NCBI GenBank assembly: GCA_963768165.1 | Contig: CAVYHJ010000028.1 | Span: 434,001 to 498,000 of the forward strand | Reading direction: 5' to 3' | From: CAVYHJ01 sp963768165 [NCBI: uncultured bacterium] | GTDB taxonomy: Bacteria; UBP4; UBA4092 | DNA: 64,000 nucleotides | In this document: positions 42,918 through 51,565 of the stretch, piece by piece | Numbering within the stretch: the first letter of the stretch is position 1 | Layout: every line of letters begins with the position of its first letter | Position numbers and translations under genes: made by a program | The notes under the pieces: model-generated | Told to the model about the DNA's origin: nothing | Seen by the model: the letters and a program-made list of their open reading frames with translations, nothing else | Databases searched by the model: none

Positions 42918-44306
42918 ATGATACAATCTTCCATGCGGTTGGGTAAACATAAACCCGTGATTATTATGTTTGGTTTTCTTTTTCTGGTCATTCTGTCTCC
43001 ATTTATGTATTTGGCGTATGACCGATTTATCGTTATGCCACCTCCGCCTAATTGGGTTTCTCCGCCTTTTACCCCCGACACGATTAAAGCGCCTTGGATT
43101 ATGAATGAAGATGGGGGTGCAGGGTATTTCTTGGATTTTGTTGCCAAACATAAAGAAAACAATGCATTTGTGCATTATTTGAATGCGTTTACTATGTTTA
43201 CCATATCTAACAAATTTGATGAAGATGCCTTAGACAGCCAATTAGAAACAATTGCCAAAAACGAGTGGACCCAAAATTATCCTTTGGTTGAGGATAATTT
43301 AAAGCTAAACGAAAAAGTGCTGGAAGAAATTCATTTGGGGGCACAAATCAAACATTCTGAACTTCCGCCGACACCTTATGACTCTGGTGCACTTCTGTTA
43401 AATTTCAGAATTCCACGAGAAATTGCTTATCTCCAAATCGTAAAAGGTCTTAAATTGGAAAAGGAAAACAAGCTGGAGGAGGCATTGCAATATTATCTTG
43501 ATGGATTGGAATTAGGAAAATCTTTATGCCAAAAGGATCAAGCCATTGTCCATCACATGATAGGTCTAGCTGTCATCGGGTTAGAGAACCATCAAATTCA
43601 ATTGTTACAAAACAAGTTTGTTCTAAATGAAAAAGATTATCTGAATATTATAAGTACTATTCAAGATGTAGATACTGGAACCGGCTCATTTTACGATATG
43701 TTACAGGTGGAACATAGAATAGTCCGAAATAATATTACGGTTTTAACCAAAGGCAACCTCTTTACAAATTTTGCAGGATTCGCATATTTATACTATTCAA
43801 ACGACTCAGGACCACATAATCAATTAAAAGAACTATACTGGTTTTCAAATTGGTATTTTAATGAAGGGCATGTTCTTCGAGACAATGACCGTTTTGCAAA
43901 TTATGTCTTTGATACCCTTAGCACAAAACGTTATAAAGAGATTATGAATACGAATTGGGAGAAGAAAGTTCCCACCGACTTTTTTAATCAAACCATGACT
44001 TTAAACTTTCCTAAAGCCTACCATCAACAAGTTTTTAAAGTATGTCAATTACGATTAGCTGAAATCCAATCCGCCATTAATTTATATCATCTCCAGAAAA
44101 GGCAATGGCCCAAGTCTTTGGATGATGTGAAAGAATATTTGGGTCAAATACCTCTTGACCCATTCACGGATAAACTTTTTCTTCTTGGACAGGAAAAAGA
44201 AAAAGTATTCGTCTATAGTGTCGGACCTGATGGCAAAGATGATAAGGGATTGATTATTTACGACCCGGCCAATGGGACGATGAGTGCCGGAGATATTCGA
44301 CCCTAA
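42918..44306 (+). CDS. membrane-anchored protein with a pilin-like C-terminal tail
   Basis: A 462-residue protein with one N-terminal transmembrane helix ('PVIIMFGFLFLVILSPFMYLAY'). The middle 300 residues are helical ('LKLEKENKLEEALQYYLDGLELGKSL' is TPR-like) with no known catalytic motif. The last 90 residues look like a GspG-type globular domain: 'RLAEIQSAINLYHLQKRQWPKSLDDV', 'LGQIPLDPFTDKLF', 'VYSVGPDGKDD' and 'IIYDPANGTMSAGDIRP'. The prepilin helix is absent. Followed by a terminator. Confidence 0.78.
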   Translation: MIQSSMRLGKHKPVIIMFGFLFLVILSPFMYLAYDRFIVMPPPPNWVSPPFTPDTIKAPWIMNEDGGAGYFLDFVAKHKENNAFVHYLNAFTMFTISNKFDEDALDSQLETIAKNEWTQNYPLVEDNLKLNEKVLEEIHLGAQIKHSELPPTPYDSGALLLNFRIPREIAYLQIVKGLKLEKENKLEEALQYYLDGLELGKSLCQKDQAIVHHMIGLAVIGLENHQIQLLQNKFVLNEKDYLNIISTIQDVDTGTGSFYDMLQVEHRIVRNNITVLTKGNLFTNFAGFAYLYYSNDSGPHNQLKELYWFSNWYFNEGHVLRDNDRFANYVFDTLSTKRYKEIMNTNWEKKVPTDFFNQTMTLNFPKAYHQQVFKVCQLRLAEIQSAINLYHLQKRQWPKSLDDVKEYLGQIPLDPFTDKLFLLGQEKEKVFVYSVGPDGKDDKGLIIYDPANGTMSAGDIRP

Positions 44307-44334
44307 ATTCTGATGTTTCCTGAAAATGGTGAGC

Positions 44335-44363
44335 ACTCTTCTACATTTGTAGAAGAGTTTTTA
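44335..44363 (+). terminator. rho-independent terminator
   Basis: A 10-bp perfect stem actcttctac/gtagaagagt with loop attt is followed by tttttag. It ends the 42918-44306 transcript. Confidence 0.85.
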
Positions 44364-44431
44364 GTTGACTGATATTATTAAGGTTAACTATATGTGGAGA
44401 ATTAGTATACATTTGTATAATAATTAAAAAT

Positions 44432-44842
44432 CTATTCTGTCTGACCTTCCTGTTCGATACCATAACACACCATGACATTATCAATTTTCCCTTCTCTGGA
44501 ATAGCGCATTCGTTCCATAACTCTAACCGAGTGAGTGGGAGTCAGGTGATTCCAATAATCAAGGACAGCGGTACGCCCGACAGGGTCAAAAATGACATCC
44601 ACCATTTCCAATTGCATAGTAGGCAATTTCTGAAAGGCATTGGCGAAATAAATGGATAAATCTTTTTTCGTCCGAATGATTTTTTCCTTATTCTCCGGCA
44701 GGAATAGGGAAATTTTGGGACTGATGAAAATCAACTCATCGGTATAGTGTGACAGAATTTTGTTTAAGTCCCGGCGGTTCCAGGCATGAATCCAAGTTTC
44801 ACAATGGGACCAGACGTAAGTACGGTCAATATCCATTTTCAT
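44432..44842 (-). CDS. SnoaL/NTF2-like protein
   Basis: 136 residues of the NTF2-like fold: 'WIHAWNRRDLNKILSHYTDELIFISP' is the conserved start, followed by 'FANAFQKLPTMQLEMVDVIFD' and 'AVLDYWNHL'. Members are small enzymes or ligand binders, and the role here is unknown. Its ATG directly follows the TAA of the MocA-like gene, so it is translationally coupled to Mo-enzyme maturation. Confidence 0.8.
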   Translation of the reverse strand: MKMDIDRTYVWSHCETWIHAWNRRDLNKILSHYTDELIFISPKISLFLPENKEKIIRTKKDLSIYFANAFQKLPTMQLEMVDVIFDPVGRTAVLDYWNHLTPTHSVRVMERMRYSREGKIDNVMVCYGIEQEGQTE

Positions 44843-45463
44843 TTACCTCCCTTTCAGAGCCTTACAATATTCTTCCGGTGTATCAATATCCTTTATTATA
44901 GAACAACTTAAGACAGGAATTTCTTGAATATCAGAGGAATGGTTTTGCATTAACTCACGCAGTCCTTTTTCCAAAGGTATTTTTAAGATTTCATTGCAAT
45001 ATTTAGCGCGGATTAATATCGGATGACCGCGTTTTTTGCGATAGACGGGAATCAGAATACCGGAATCGGTGGACTGGAATTTCTTTAACAATTTCATTAT
45101 CACGGGGGGATGAACGGAGGGTTGGTCTCCAAGGCAAAGCATGATGGCATTCTCACTTTTAGATTTACCAAAACGCTTTTTGGAATATTTGACGCCGCAT
45201 TGAATGGAGGACAACATTCCCTTTTTATATTGTTTGTTTAAAGCGATAGAGACCTTGTAAGATTTAATTTTTTTTCTTATTAATCCGGCTTGGTGTCCCA
45301 AAACCACGACGATTTCATCTATTTTGGAGTATAATAAAGTTTGCAAGACAGATTCGAGAATGGTGCTTTTACCAAAGGGTAAAAGCTGTTTAAGTCGGGC
45401 TTTTCCGGTATTCGTGGACATGCGGGTGGATTCCCCGGCGGCTAAGACGATAGCAATTATCAT
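44843..45463 (-). CDS. mocA: MocA-like molybdenum cofactor nucleotidyltransferase
   Basis: 206 residues from the ATG at 45463 ('MIIAIVLAAGESTRM'); the frame extends to a TTG 36 bp upstream but the nucleotide-binding motif starts here. The GT-A-like NTP transferase core has 'VLAAGESTRM', 'KQLLPFGKSTILESVL', 'VVVLGHQAG', 'IMLCLGDQPSVHPPVI' and 'GHPILI'. MocA adds CMP to Mo-molybdopterin for enzymes of the xanthine dehydrogenase family. It lies head-to-head with the second Mo hydroxylase operon, which suits this role. A MobA-like or general sugar-NTP role is less likely. Confidence 0.82.
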   Translation of the reverse strand: MIIAIVLAAGESTRMSTNTGKARLKQLLPFGKSTILESVLQTLLYSKIDEIVVVLGHQAGLIRKKIKSYKVSIALNKQYKKGMLSSIQCGVKYSKKRFGKSKSENAIMLCLGDQPSVHPPVIMKLLKKFQSTDSGILIPVYRKKRGHPILIRAKYCNEILKIPLEKGLRELMQNHSSDIQEIPVLSCSIIKDIDTPEEYCKALKGR

Positions 45464-45562
45464 AATGTTAAGCTTAAACCGTTCTCGATAAACTTGCAAT
45501 TTAATAGAAGATTTGTCAGACTATTTTACCCAAAATAATTGTATGTTCGGGTATGAATGCCC

Positions 45563-45597
45563 TCCTACGCAAATTCCGTAGGACACCCTTTAGGGTG
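45563..45597. promoter_or_regulatory. two hairpins in the mocA/FAD-subunit divergent region
   Basis: tcctacg/cgtagga (45563-45583) and caccc/gggtg (45584-45597) lie between the divergent start codons. Either control elements or remains of the local palindromic repeats. Confidence 0.45.
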
Positions 45598-45616
45598 GAA
45601 TAAAAAAAGGATTATT

Positions 45617-46477
45617 ATGTTTGAAAATATACAAGAATATTATTTCCCGAAATCCATTTCCGAGGCGGTGAGACGGATGACGAATAACCCACCGGGGAGT
45701 GTGGTCCCATTCACCGGTTCCTACCATTTTGTGTTTCCCAGGTTATTCAGCGCCAAATCCCTGTTGGATATTTCCAATCTGGGCTTGGACGCGATTACCG
45801 TGGAAAAGAGCAAAGTACGTTTAGGAGGGACGGCGGATTTGCAGAGAATGTATGTGTCCAAAGAATTAGCGGGTGTGGCAGATGGGATTATTAATAAATC
45901 GGCGCACGCCTATTGGTCGAGATTACAGCGTAATATGACCAACCTGCAGGATATTATTTCGATAGGGGTTACTTATTTTGATTTGTTGACGGCACTGACC
46001 GCACTGGATGCCACGGTCGTTTTGCAAGGAAAACAAAAGCGGAAAATTCCTATTGACCAGGCGTTTACGGGTCTTTATAAATCAACAGTGGAAAATGAAT
46101 TAGTGAAGGAAGTTTTTTTCAAGATACCCAACGTGAAAGTAAAATCTTCTCTCCAAAGAGTTGGGATTACGGATGCGGATGTCTCGATTTTAAGTGTAGT
46201 GACATTAATTAAACTGAGCGGACGGAAATGTACCTTTGCACGTATTGCCATAGGGAGCGGGTTGCCTGTACCGAAACGGATTCAAGAACTGGAAGAAGAA
46301 TTAATGGGTAAAACATTTAATGAAATCAGTATTAATTCCGCGAGTCAGAAAATCGGCAGTAAGATTGACCCCGTGTCTGATATTCGCGGGTCGGCAGAGT
46401 ACCGCAAAGAAATTTCGGGGGTTCTGTTACGCCGGGCTTTGACGGAATGTCTCCAGAAAGCCGAGGAGGGAAAATGA
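45617..46477 (+). CDS. FAD-type (medium) subunit of a xanthine dehydrogenase-family enzyme, motifs degenerate
   Basis: 286 residues from the ATG at 45617 (RBS aagga); an open frame up to 45557 runs through hairpins and is rejected. The overall order matches the CoxM-type subunit: 'YYFPKSISEAVRRM' at the start, 'VRLGGTADLQRMYV', 'RNMTNLQDIISIG', 'LTALTALDATVVLQG', and the C-terminal CO dehydrogenase flavoprotein domain with 'SVVTLIKLSG' and 'RIAIGSGLPVP'. The two FAD phosphate loops, normally 'AGGTDL' and 'TIGGNL', read 'FTGSYHFV' and 'NLQDII', so FAD binding is doubtful. Confidence 0.82.
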   Translation: MFENIQEYYFPKSISEAVRRMTNNPPGSVVPFTGSYHFVFPRLFSAKSLLDISNLGLDAITVEKSKVRLGGTADLQRMYVSKELAGVADGIINKSAHAYWSRLQRNMTNLQDIISIGVTYFDLLTALTALDATVVLQGKQKRKIPIDQAFTGLYKSTVENELVKEVFFKIPNVKVKSSLQRVGITDADVSILSVVTLIKLSGRKCTFARIAIGSGLPVPKRIQELEEELMGKTFNEISINSASQKIGSKIDPVSDIRGSAEYRKEISGVLLRRALTECLQKAEEGK

Positions 46478-46484
46478 AAGGATA

Positions 46485-46586
46485 CTTCTACCCGACTTTA
46501 GTCGAGGGTGGCTGGACTTTAGTCCAAATATTTCCAAATCCATTGGGCTAAAGCCTGGAAAAACCGTGCACTAAAGTGCCGTAGAA
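46485..46586. repeat. palindromic intergenic repeat, intact copy
   Basis: Begins cttctacccgactttagtcg, continues gggctaaagcc, and ends gtagaa. It has the layout of the copy that the IS4 element interrupted at 7023-8819. It sits between the FAD and 2Fe-2S subunit genes. Confidence 0.78.
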
Positions 46587-46598
46587 AAAAGGTGATTA

Positions 46599-47123
46599 AT
46601 GAAACTTAATATTACATTAAATAACGAAGCGAAAAGTTTAGAGATTGAACCTCACGATATTTTGTTATTTGTTCTGCGCCGGGAAGGGTATTACGGACCC
46701 AAGAATGGGTGTACCAATGGAGATTGCGCGGCGTGTGCCGTGTTGTTGGATGGGAAACCCGTGAATTCGTGTCTCATCATGGCGGCGCATTGTGAAGGCG
46801 CGAATATAGTTACGATTGAAGGGATTGGCACACCGGATAATTTACATCCTTTGCAAAAAGCGTTTTTGGATACCGGTGGAGCGCAATGTGGATTTTGTAC
46901 ACCAGGGTTGATTATTTCCGCGGCGGCATTATTAAATGAAAATGCCGACCCGACGGAAGCAGATGTCCGCGAAGCCTGGGCGGGAAATCTCTGCCGCTGC
47001 ACCGGTTATATGAAACCCATTGAAGCTGTATTACACGCGGCGAAAATGATGAAAGAACAAAAAGCCGTGGGGATTCCTGTAGAACTGAAACAACCGGAGT
47101 TAGTTACTATTAAACGGTCATAA
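46599..47123 (+). CDS. 2Fe-2S subunit of the second molybdenum hydroxylase
   Basis: 174 residues with both clusters of the family: 'CTNGDCAAC' plus a fourth Cys in 'VNSCLIM', and 'CGFC' with 'NLCRCTGYMKP'. It transfers electrons between the Mo site and the flavin subunit. It lies in the same operon as the FAD-type subunit and the large Mo subunit. Confidence 0.93.
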   Translation: MKLNITLNNEAKSLEIEPHDILLFVLRREGYYGPKNGCTNGDCAACAVLLDGKPVNSCLIMAAHCEGANIVTIEGIGTPDNLHPLQKAFLDTGGAQCGFCTPGLIISAAALLNENADPTEADVREAWAGNLCRCTGYMKPIEAVLHAAKMMKEQKAVGIPVELKQPELVTIKRS

Positions 47124-47127
47124 TTGT

Positions 47128-47310
47128 ATGCGAATTCCCGAATTTATATCCTTTTATTGGGTGAGTATATTAATACTCACGATGATTGTTGGATATTATA
47201 AAACAAAAGAAATAGTTCGCTGGTTGGTAATGGGTGCTTTCCTTAATATTTTCGGATTATTTCTAGCTATTATGTGTCCCAAAAATAAATTTAGGCCTTA
47301 CGATAAATAA
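47128..47310 (+). CDS. 60-residue membrane protein inside the Mo hydroxylase operon
   Basis: It starts 4 nt after the stop of the 2Fe-2S gene and ends 15 nt before the Mo subunit. Two predicted transmembrane segments ('FYWVSILILTMIVGYY' and 'LVMGAFLNIFGLFLAIM') are followed by 'CPKNKFRPYDK'. I recognise no family. Its tight packing supports translation; a role as membrane anchor or helper is inferred. No clear ribosome site precedes it, so it may depend on the upstream gene. Confidence 0.6.
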   Translation: MRIPEFISFYWVSILILTMIVGYYKTKEIVRWLVMGAFLNIFGLFLAIMCPKNKFRPYDK

Positions 47311-47325
47311 TGAGGTAGTTTAATT

Positions 47326-49671
47326 ATGGCAACTGAAACACAACAAAAACCGACGAAGGTAGTTGGACAAAATAACTGGCGGGTGGATGGTGTAGGGCTG
47401 GTTACCGGCACGGCGCATTATGTGGATGATGGAATTGTTTTAAAGAATCTTCTCCATGCCAAATTATTAGGGAGTCCTCATGCCCATGCGCGGATTAAAG
47501 ATATTGATACCAGTGAAGCGGAAAAGGTGCCCGGTGTTGCCATTATTTTGACTTATAAAAATACTCCGCGTGTTCCGCATACGACCGCGGGACAGGGGTA
47601 TCCCGAACCGTCACCCTATGATGCGTTTATGTTTGATAACAAGGTGCGGTATGTGGGTGATAGAGTTGCATGTGTCGCAGCGGAAACGGAAGAAGCGTGT
47701 TTTACGGCCATGCGGAAAATCAAAGTACAGTATGAAATGTTACAACCTATATTTGACCCAAGAGAATCTACCAAACCGGGTGCTCCGATAATCCATGATG
47801 AACCGGATTGTAATGGAGTCCATGACCCGAAACAAAATATCGCGGCGCATTATGATGTTGAGATTGGAAGTATTGAAAAGGGATTGGCGGAATCAGATAT
47901 TGTCATCGGGCATGAGTACGAATTACAGTATGCCCAACATTGTCCTATTGAACCGCATATCACAATTTCTTATCTTGATGACAAGAACCGTATTGTGATT
48001 CGTACCAGTACGCAAGTGCCATTTCATTGCCGACGTATTGTTGCCCAATGTTTACAAATCCCTGTGAGCCAGATACGAGTAATCAAGCCACGTATTGGTG
48101 GAGGATTCGGTGCGAAACAGGAAATCATTTTGGAAGATTTGTGTGCGTTTGTCACATTAAAGACTCGTCGTCCCTGTAAATTTGAAATGACACGCAAAGA
48201 AGAATTTATTGCTACGCGAACACGACATCCGATGATTGTGTCCATGAAACTAGGCGCGATGAAAGACGGGTCACTAACTACCATTGATCAAAAAGTAGTA
48301 AGTAATACAGGGTCTTATGGGACACATTCATTGACGGTATTAACCAATGTAGGTAGTAAAACGTTACCATTCTATCCGGCAAAGAATGTCCGGTTTTATG
48401 GGGATGCGGTCTATACCAATTTACCCAATTGCGGAGCTTATCGTGGATACGGTGGTTCGCAAGGTGCCTATGCGTTGGAAACCTTGATTGATGAATTATC
48501 TGACAAAGTAAATATGGATGTGATTGACCTGCACAAGAAATTGCATGTCAAAGAAGGCGAGTCCAATCCTGTTTCCGCGGCACTTGGGGAAGGAAAAGAA
48601 GGGCATGAGAATCCGATTTTCTCCTGCAAGCTAGATGAGTGCATGGACAAAGGCGCGGAATATATTCAATGGAAAGAAAAGAGACGACAGCCGCAGTCTG
48701 GTGTTATCCGACGAGGTGTCGGCATGGCGTGTCTCATGCAAGGTTCGGGGATTCCGAATATTGACATGGGCGCGGCGCATATCAAGATGAATGAAGACGG
48801 GTCTTTTAATTTGAATATCGGCGCGACGGATTTGGGGACGGGCAGTGATACGGTGTTGGGACAGATTGCCGCGGAGACGTTGGCAGTGCCTTTGACCAAA
48901 ATTATTGTGTATTCCTCAGATACGGATTTTACTCCCTTTGACACGGGTGCATACGCTTCCAGCACGACGTATATTTCCGGCGGGGCGGTCAAGAAAGCGG
49001 CGGAAGATTGTCTCAATCAAATCCTCAAAACCGCAGGCGAGATGATGAAAGAAGACCCCGCTACTCTGCGAGTGGAAGATGGAGCGGTGTTCACCCAAGC
49101 AGGACGCAAGTTACCTTACGAAAACATTATTAACCGCTCGCTCTATGCTCAAAACCAATATCAGATTGAAGGGCGAGGGTCGCATATTTCTCCAGTGTCT
49201 CCTCCACCATTCGCGGCGCATTTCACGGAAGTGGAAGTAGATATGGAAACCGGAAAAGTAAAAGTATTGAATTATGTCTGCGCCGTGGATTGCGGTGTTG
49301 CCATTAATCCCAGACTCGCCGAAGGGCAGGCGGAAGGCGCGGCGCTCAATGGAATTAGTTATGCCCTCTGCGAACAAATGTTATTTGATGAAAAAGGAAA
49401 ATGTATCAATCCCAGTTTTTTTGATTATAAGATTTATACCACGTTAGAATGTCCTCCGATTAAAACCTTTTTGGTTTCCTCCTATGAACCGACCGGACCG
49501 TACGGCGCCAAGTCTATTGCTGAAATTAATATTAATGGTCCCATCCCCGCCATTGCTAATGCCATTTACGATGCGTGCGGAGTCCGTCTCACTCAATGTC
49601 CGTTTACACCAGAGAGAGTATTGAAGGGGATAAAGGAGAAAAGTATCATAAATATTTGTAAAATAAATTGA
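47326..49671 (+). CDS. molybdopterin-binding large subunit of the second Mo hydroxylase (xanthine dehydrogenase family)
   Basis: A 781-residue protein without a Tat signal, so the complex is cytoplasmic. Motifs in order: 'GTAHYVDDGIVLKNLLHAKLL', 'SPHAHARI', 'CPIEPH', 'RIGGGFGAKQE', 'NCGAYRGYGGSQGAYALE', 'GATDLGTGSDTVLGQIA' and 'PYGAKSIAEI', the last with the catalytic Glu. The start, interdomain and Mo-site motifs resemble the XdhA/coxL-like group that hydroxylates purines, aldehydes or aromatic heterocycles. The exact substrate is unknown. Confidence 0.92.
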   Translation: MATETQQKPTKVVGQNNWRVDGVGLVTGTAHYVDDGIVLKNLLHAKLLGSPHAHARIKDIDTSEAEKVPGVAIILTYKNTPRVPHTTAGQGYPEPSPYDAFMFDNKVRYVGDRVACVAAETEEACFTAMRKIKVQYEMLQPIFDPRESTKPGAPIIHDEPDCNGVHDPKQNIAAHYDVEIGSIEKGLAESDIVIGHEYELQYAQHCPIEPHITISYLDDKNRIVIRTSTQVPFHCRRIVAQCLQIPVSQIRVIKPRIGGGFGAKQEIILEDLCAFVTLKTRRPCKFEMTRKEEFIATRTRHPMIVSMKLGAMKDGSLTTIDQKVVSNTGSYGTHSLTVLTNVGSKTLPFYPAKNVRFYGDAVYTNLPNCGAYRGYGGSQGAYALETLIDELSDKVNMDVIDLHKKLHVKEGESNPVSAALGEGKEGHENPIFSCKLDECMDKGAEYIQWKEKRRQPQSGVIRRGVGMACLMQGSGIPNIDMGAAHIKMNEDGSFNLNIGATDLGTGSDTVLGQIAAETLAVPLTKIIVYSSDTDFTPFDTGAYASSTTYISGGAVKKAAEDCLNQILKTAGEMMKEDPATLRVEDGAVFTQAGRKLPYENIINRSLYAQNQYQIEGRGSHISPVSPPPFAAHFTEVEVDMETGKVKVLNYVCAVDCGVAINPRLAEGQAEGAALNGISYALCEQMLFDEKGKCINPSFFDYKIYTTLECPPIKTFLVSSYEPTGPYGAKSIAEININGPIPAIANAIYDACGVRLTQCPFTPERVLKGIKEKSIINICKIN

Positions 49672-50567
49672 AAAAAGTGACTAATAAAATACAAAATCAC
49701 AATGATTCTATTGTAATTAATGATCATGAATATTTTCCTTCTTATGAAGGAAAATATGAAATATTGGCTGCACATCTTAAAGATATAAAACTTGGGGACA
49801 TCCCTCTTGGTATTAAAATTACTGTTTGCAATCGAATAATTGGAACAGATGAACTTTATGCTCGAGAGCCATATTGCCATTTTGAAAGAGCAAAAGATGA
49901 TGTATTTCTTGGTCACGGTGAAGCTGTATTTGTACGTGATTCTGAAGAAAAAATTGATGTTGAATTAAGTAAAAAATACTTTCAAAGTGTTATAGAAAAT
50001 GCCAAAAAATCACTCATTTCTTTATTAAATGACGATTTGTTATTAAATCTTACAGAAGCTATTTATAAAGAAATAGCACATTTATACTATACAATCATTC
50101 TTTCCAATCAATTAATCCTTGAGGCAGAAAAATATATGGGAGCAATTCTAGAAAAAATTCATAATGGACTAGATCGTCCATTATTATTTATTTGTCATGC
50201 TTCAGAGGATAAAATATTTGTTGAAAAGCTTGTCCAAAAACTGGATTCTGTTGCACTCCATGCTTGGTATGATAAAAGAGAAGTATTTGTTGGTGAGAGT
50301 ATAGTTGAAGAAATTAATGATGCTTTGGCAGAAATGCAATACTTTATTGTCGTATTATCACCACAATCAATAAAGAAACCATGGCTTAAAAGAGAACTTA
50401 ACTCAACTTTAATGAGGAAATTATCTAAAGAACATGTTGTAATATTGCCTGTTTTAATTGAGAAATGTAAAATCCCTGCTTTAATAAGTGATCTTAAGTA
50501 TGCTGACTTCACAAACTCTTTCAAAAATGGATTTAATGAACTTATTTCTTCTATTCGTAGGGAATAG
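49668..50567 (+). CDS. TIR-domain protein
   Basis: Up to 299 residues. The nominal TTG start overlaps the stop of the Mo subunit gene; no ribosome site is seen and a GTG nine bases later is an alternative. Residues about 1-165 are helical without a family I recognise. Residues about 170-299 form a TIR domain: 'LLFICHASEDKIFVEKLVQKL', 'LHAWYDKREVFVGESIVEEI', 'FIVVLSPQSIKKPWLKREL' and 'VVILPVLIE'. The 'W..RE' motif supplies the Glu needed for NAD cleavage in other bacterial TIRs. Base composition is clearly richer in A+T than both neighbours. With the HNH gene it looks like an acquired defence pair. Confidence 0.85.
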   Translation: MKKVTNKIQNHNDSIVINDHEYFPSYEGKYEILAAHLKDIKLGDIPLGIKITVCNRIIGTDELYAREPYCHFERAKDDVFLGHGEAVFVRDSEEKIDVELSKKYFQSVIENAKKSLISLLNDDLLLNLTEAIYKEIAHLYYTIILSNQLILEAEKYMGAILEKIHNGLDRPLLFICHASEDKIFVEKLVQKLDSVALHAWYDKREVFVGESIVEEINDALAEMQYFIVVLSPQSIKKPWLKRELNSTLMRKLSKEHVVILPVLIEKCKIPALISDLKYADFTNSFKNGFNELISSIRRE

Positions 50568-50707
50568 TTGATTTTGATAGGGAATTTAAAGGTGATAATT
50601 GAAGAAATTACAAGTATAATTATCTATGTGTTTTCGAATAATAAGCCATGCAATAATTCATTATTAAAGATGACATCTTTTTTATTTCTAACTAATTGTT
50701 TTATATT

Positions 50708-51445
50708 ATGAATGAAGATTCTTTTGAAATTAATTCCAGTAATGTAAGGAAAAGGGCAAGAGAACTATTTGATGGTAGATGCATAATCTGTTTAAAGAGT
50801 CGTTGGTCTCATGGTGATGAGCATATTATTCCAGAGTCAATGGGTAATAACGAATTAATTCTTCCTAGAGGAGTACTCTGCTTAATATGTAATAGTAGTA
50901 TTTCCAGTGATGAAGGACTTTTTGCTAGTACAGGTTTGTTGGCATCACTTAGACCCTTTTATGTGGAACATGGTAAAGGAGGAGTAAAACCTTTATTCAA
51001 AACAGGCGATACGGAAATAGGAAGAGACCATACCGGACAATTCTATATTAAAACTTATGAAAAAAATGTTGAATTTTTCACTGAAAAGAATTATCTAACC
51101 TTTAAATTTCTTAGACCTATAATAAACATTGTCGCAGAAAGTAGGGTGTTGCATAAAATAGCGTATGAATGCCTTTGGTTAGCTATCGGGAAAAACATTT
51201 TTGAACATAGATTTAAATCCATTCGAGATTATATTGGTGAAGAGAAAATAGGCCAATATAAACCTTTTGCATATTATTCTCTTTCTAATGCAAATCCTGG
51301 TGGCTATATTATTTTGAGAAAATATGGGGATAACTATTTATTTCTTATTAAAATACATCATATTATCTATGCGTTAACTATTCCTGATTCTTTGCCAATT
51401 GAATTTCATGTTGATTATCCCGAATTTAAAAGAGTAATGATTTAA
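50708..51445 (+). CDS. HNH endonuclease-like protein
   Basis: 245 residues from the ATG at 50708. The HNH/HNH_5-type nuclease motif is complete: 'CIICLK' (first Cys pair), 'DEHIIPESMGN' (the catalytic His block) and 'LCLICNSSIS' (second Cys pair), all within residues 25-75. The C-terminal 170 residues are not recognised. The gene is as AT-rich as the TIR gene 130 bp upstream and points the same way. In this context a phage-defence effector is likely. Confidence 0.82.
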   Translation: MNEDSFEINSSNVRKRARELFDGRCIICLKSRWSHGDEHIIPESMGNNELILPRGVLCLICNSSISSDEGLFASTGLLASLRPFYVEHGKGGVKPLFKTGDTEIGRDHTGQFYIKTYEKNVEFFTEKNYLTFKFLRPIINIVAESRVLHKIAYECLWLAIGKNIFEHRFKSIRDYIGEEKIGQYKPFAYYSLSNANPGGYIILRKYGDNYLFLIKIHHIIYALTIPDSLPIEFHVDYPEFKRVMI

Positions 51446-51565
51446 GAAATATTCTTTCTAATCGTCATGTAACATATTAGTAAAGTATATTCCCTTTCTA
51501 CCAAATAACTTGCCCCATAATCTTCTTCTAGGTAAGATGGAAATTACTGAGGAGGTAAATGACTT

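Noticed and set aside
45557-45616. Upstream extension of the FAD-type subunit
   Set aside because: It passes through two hairpins, and the ATG at 45617 has a ribosome site and matches the family's start.
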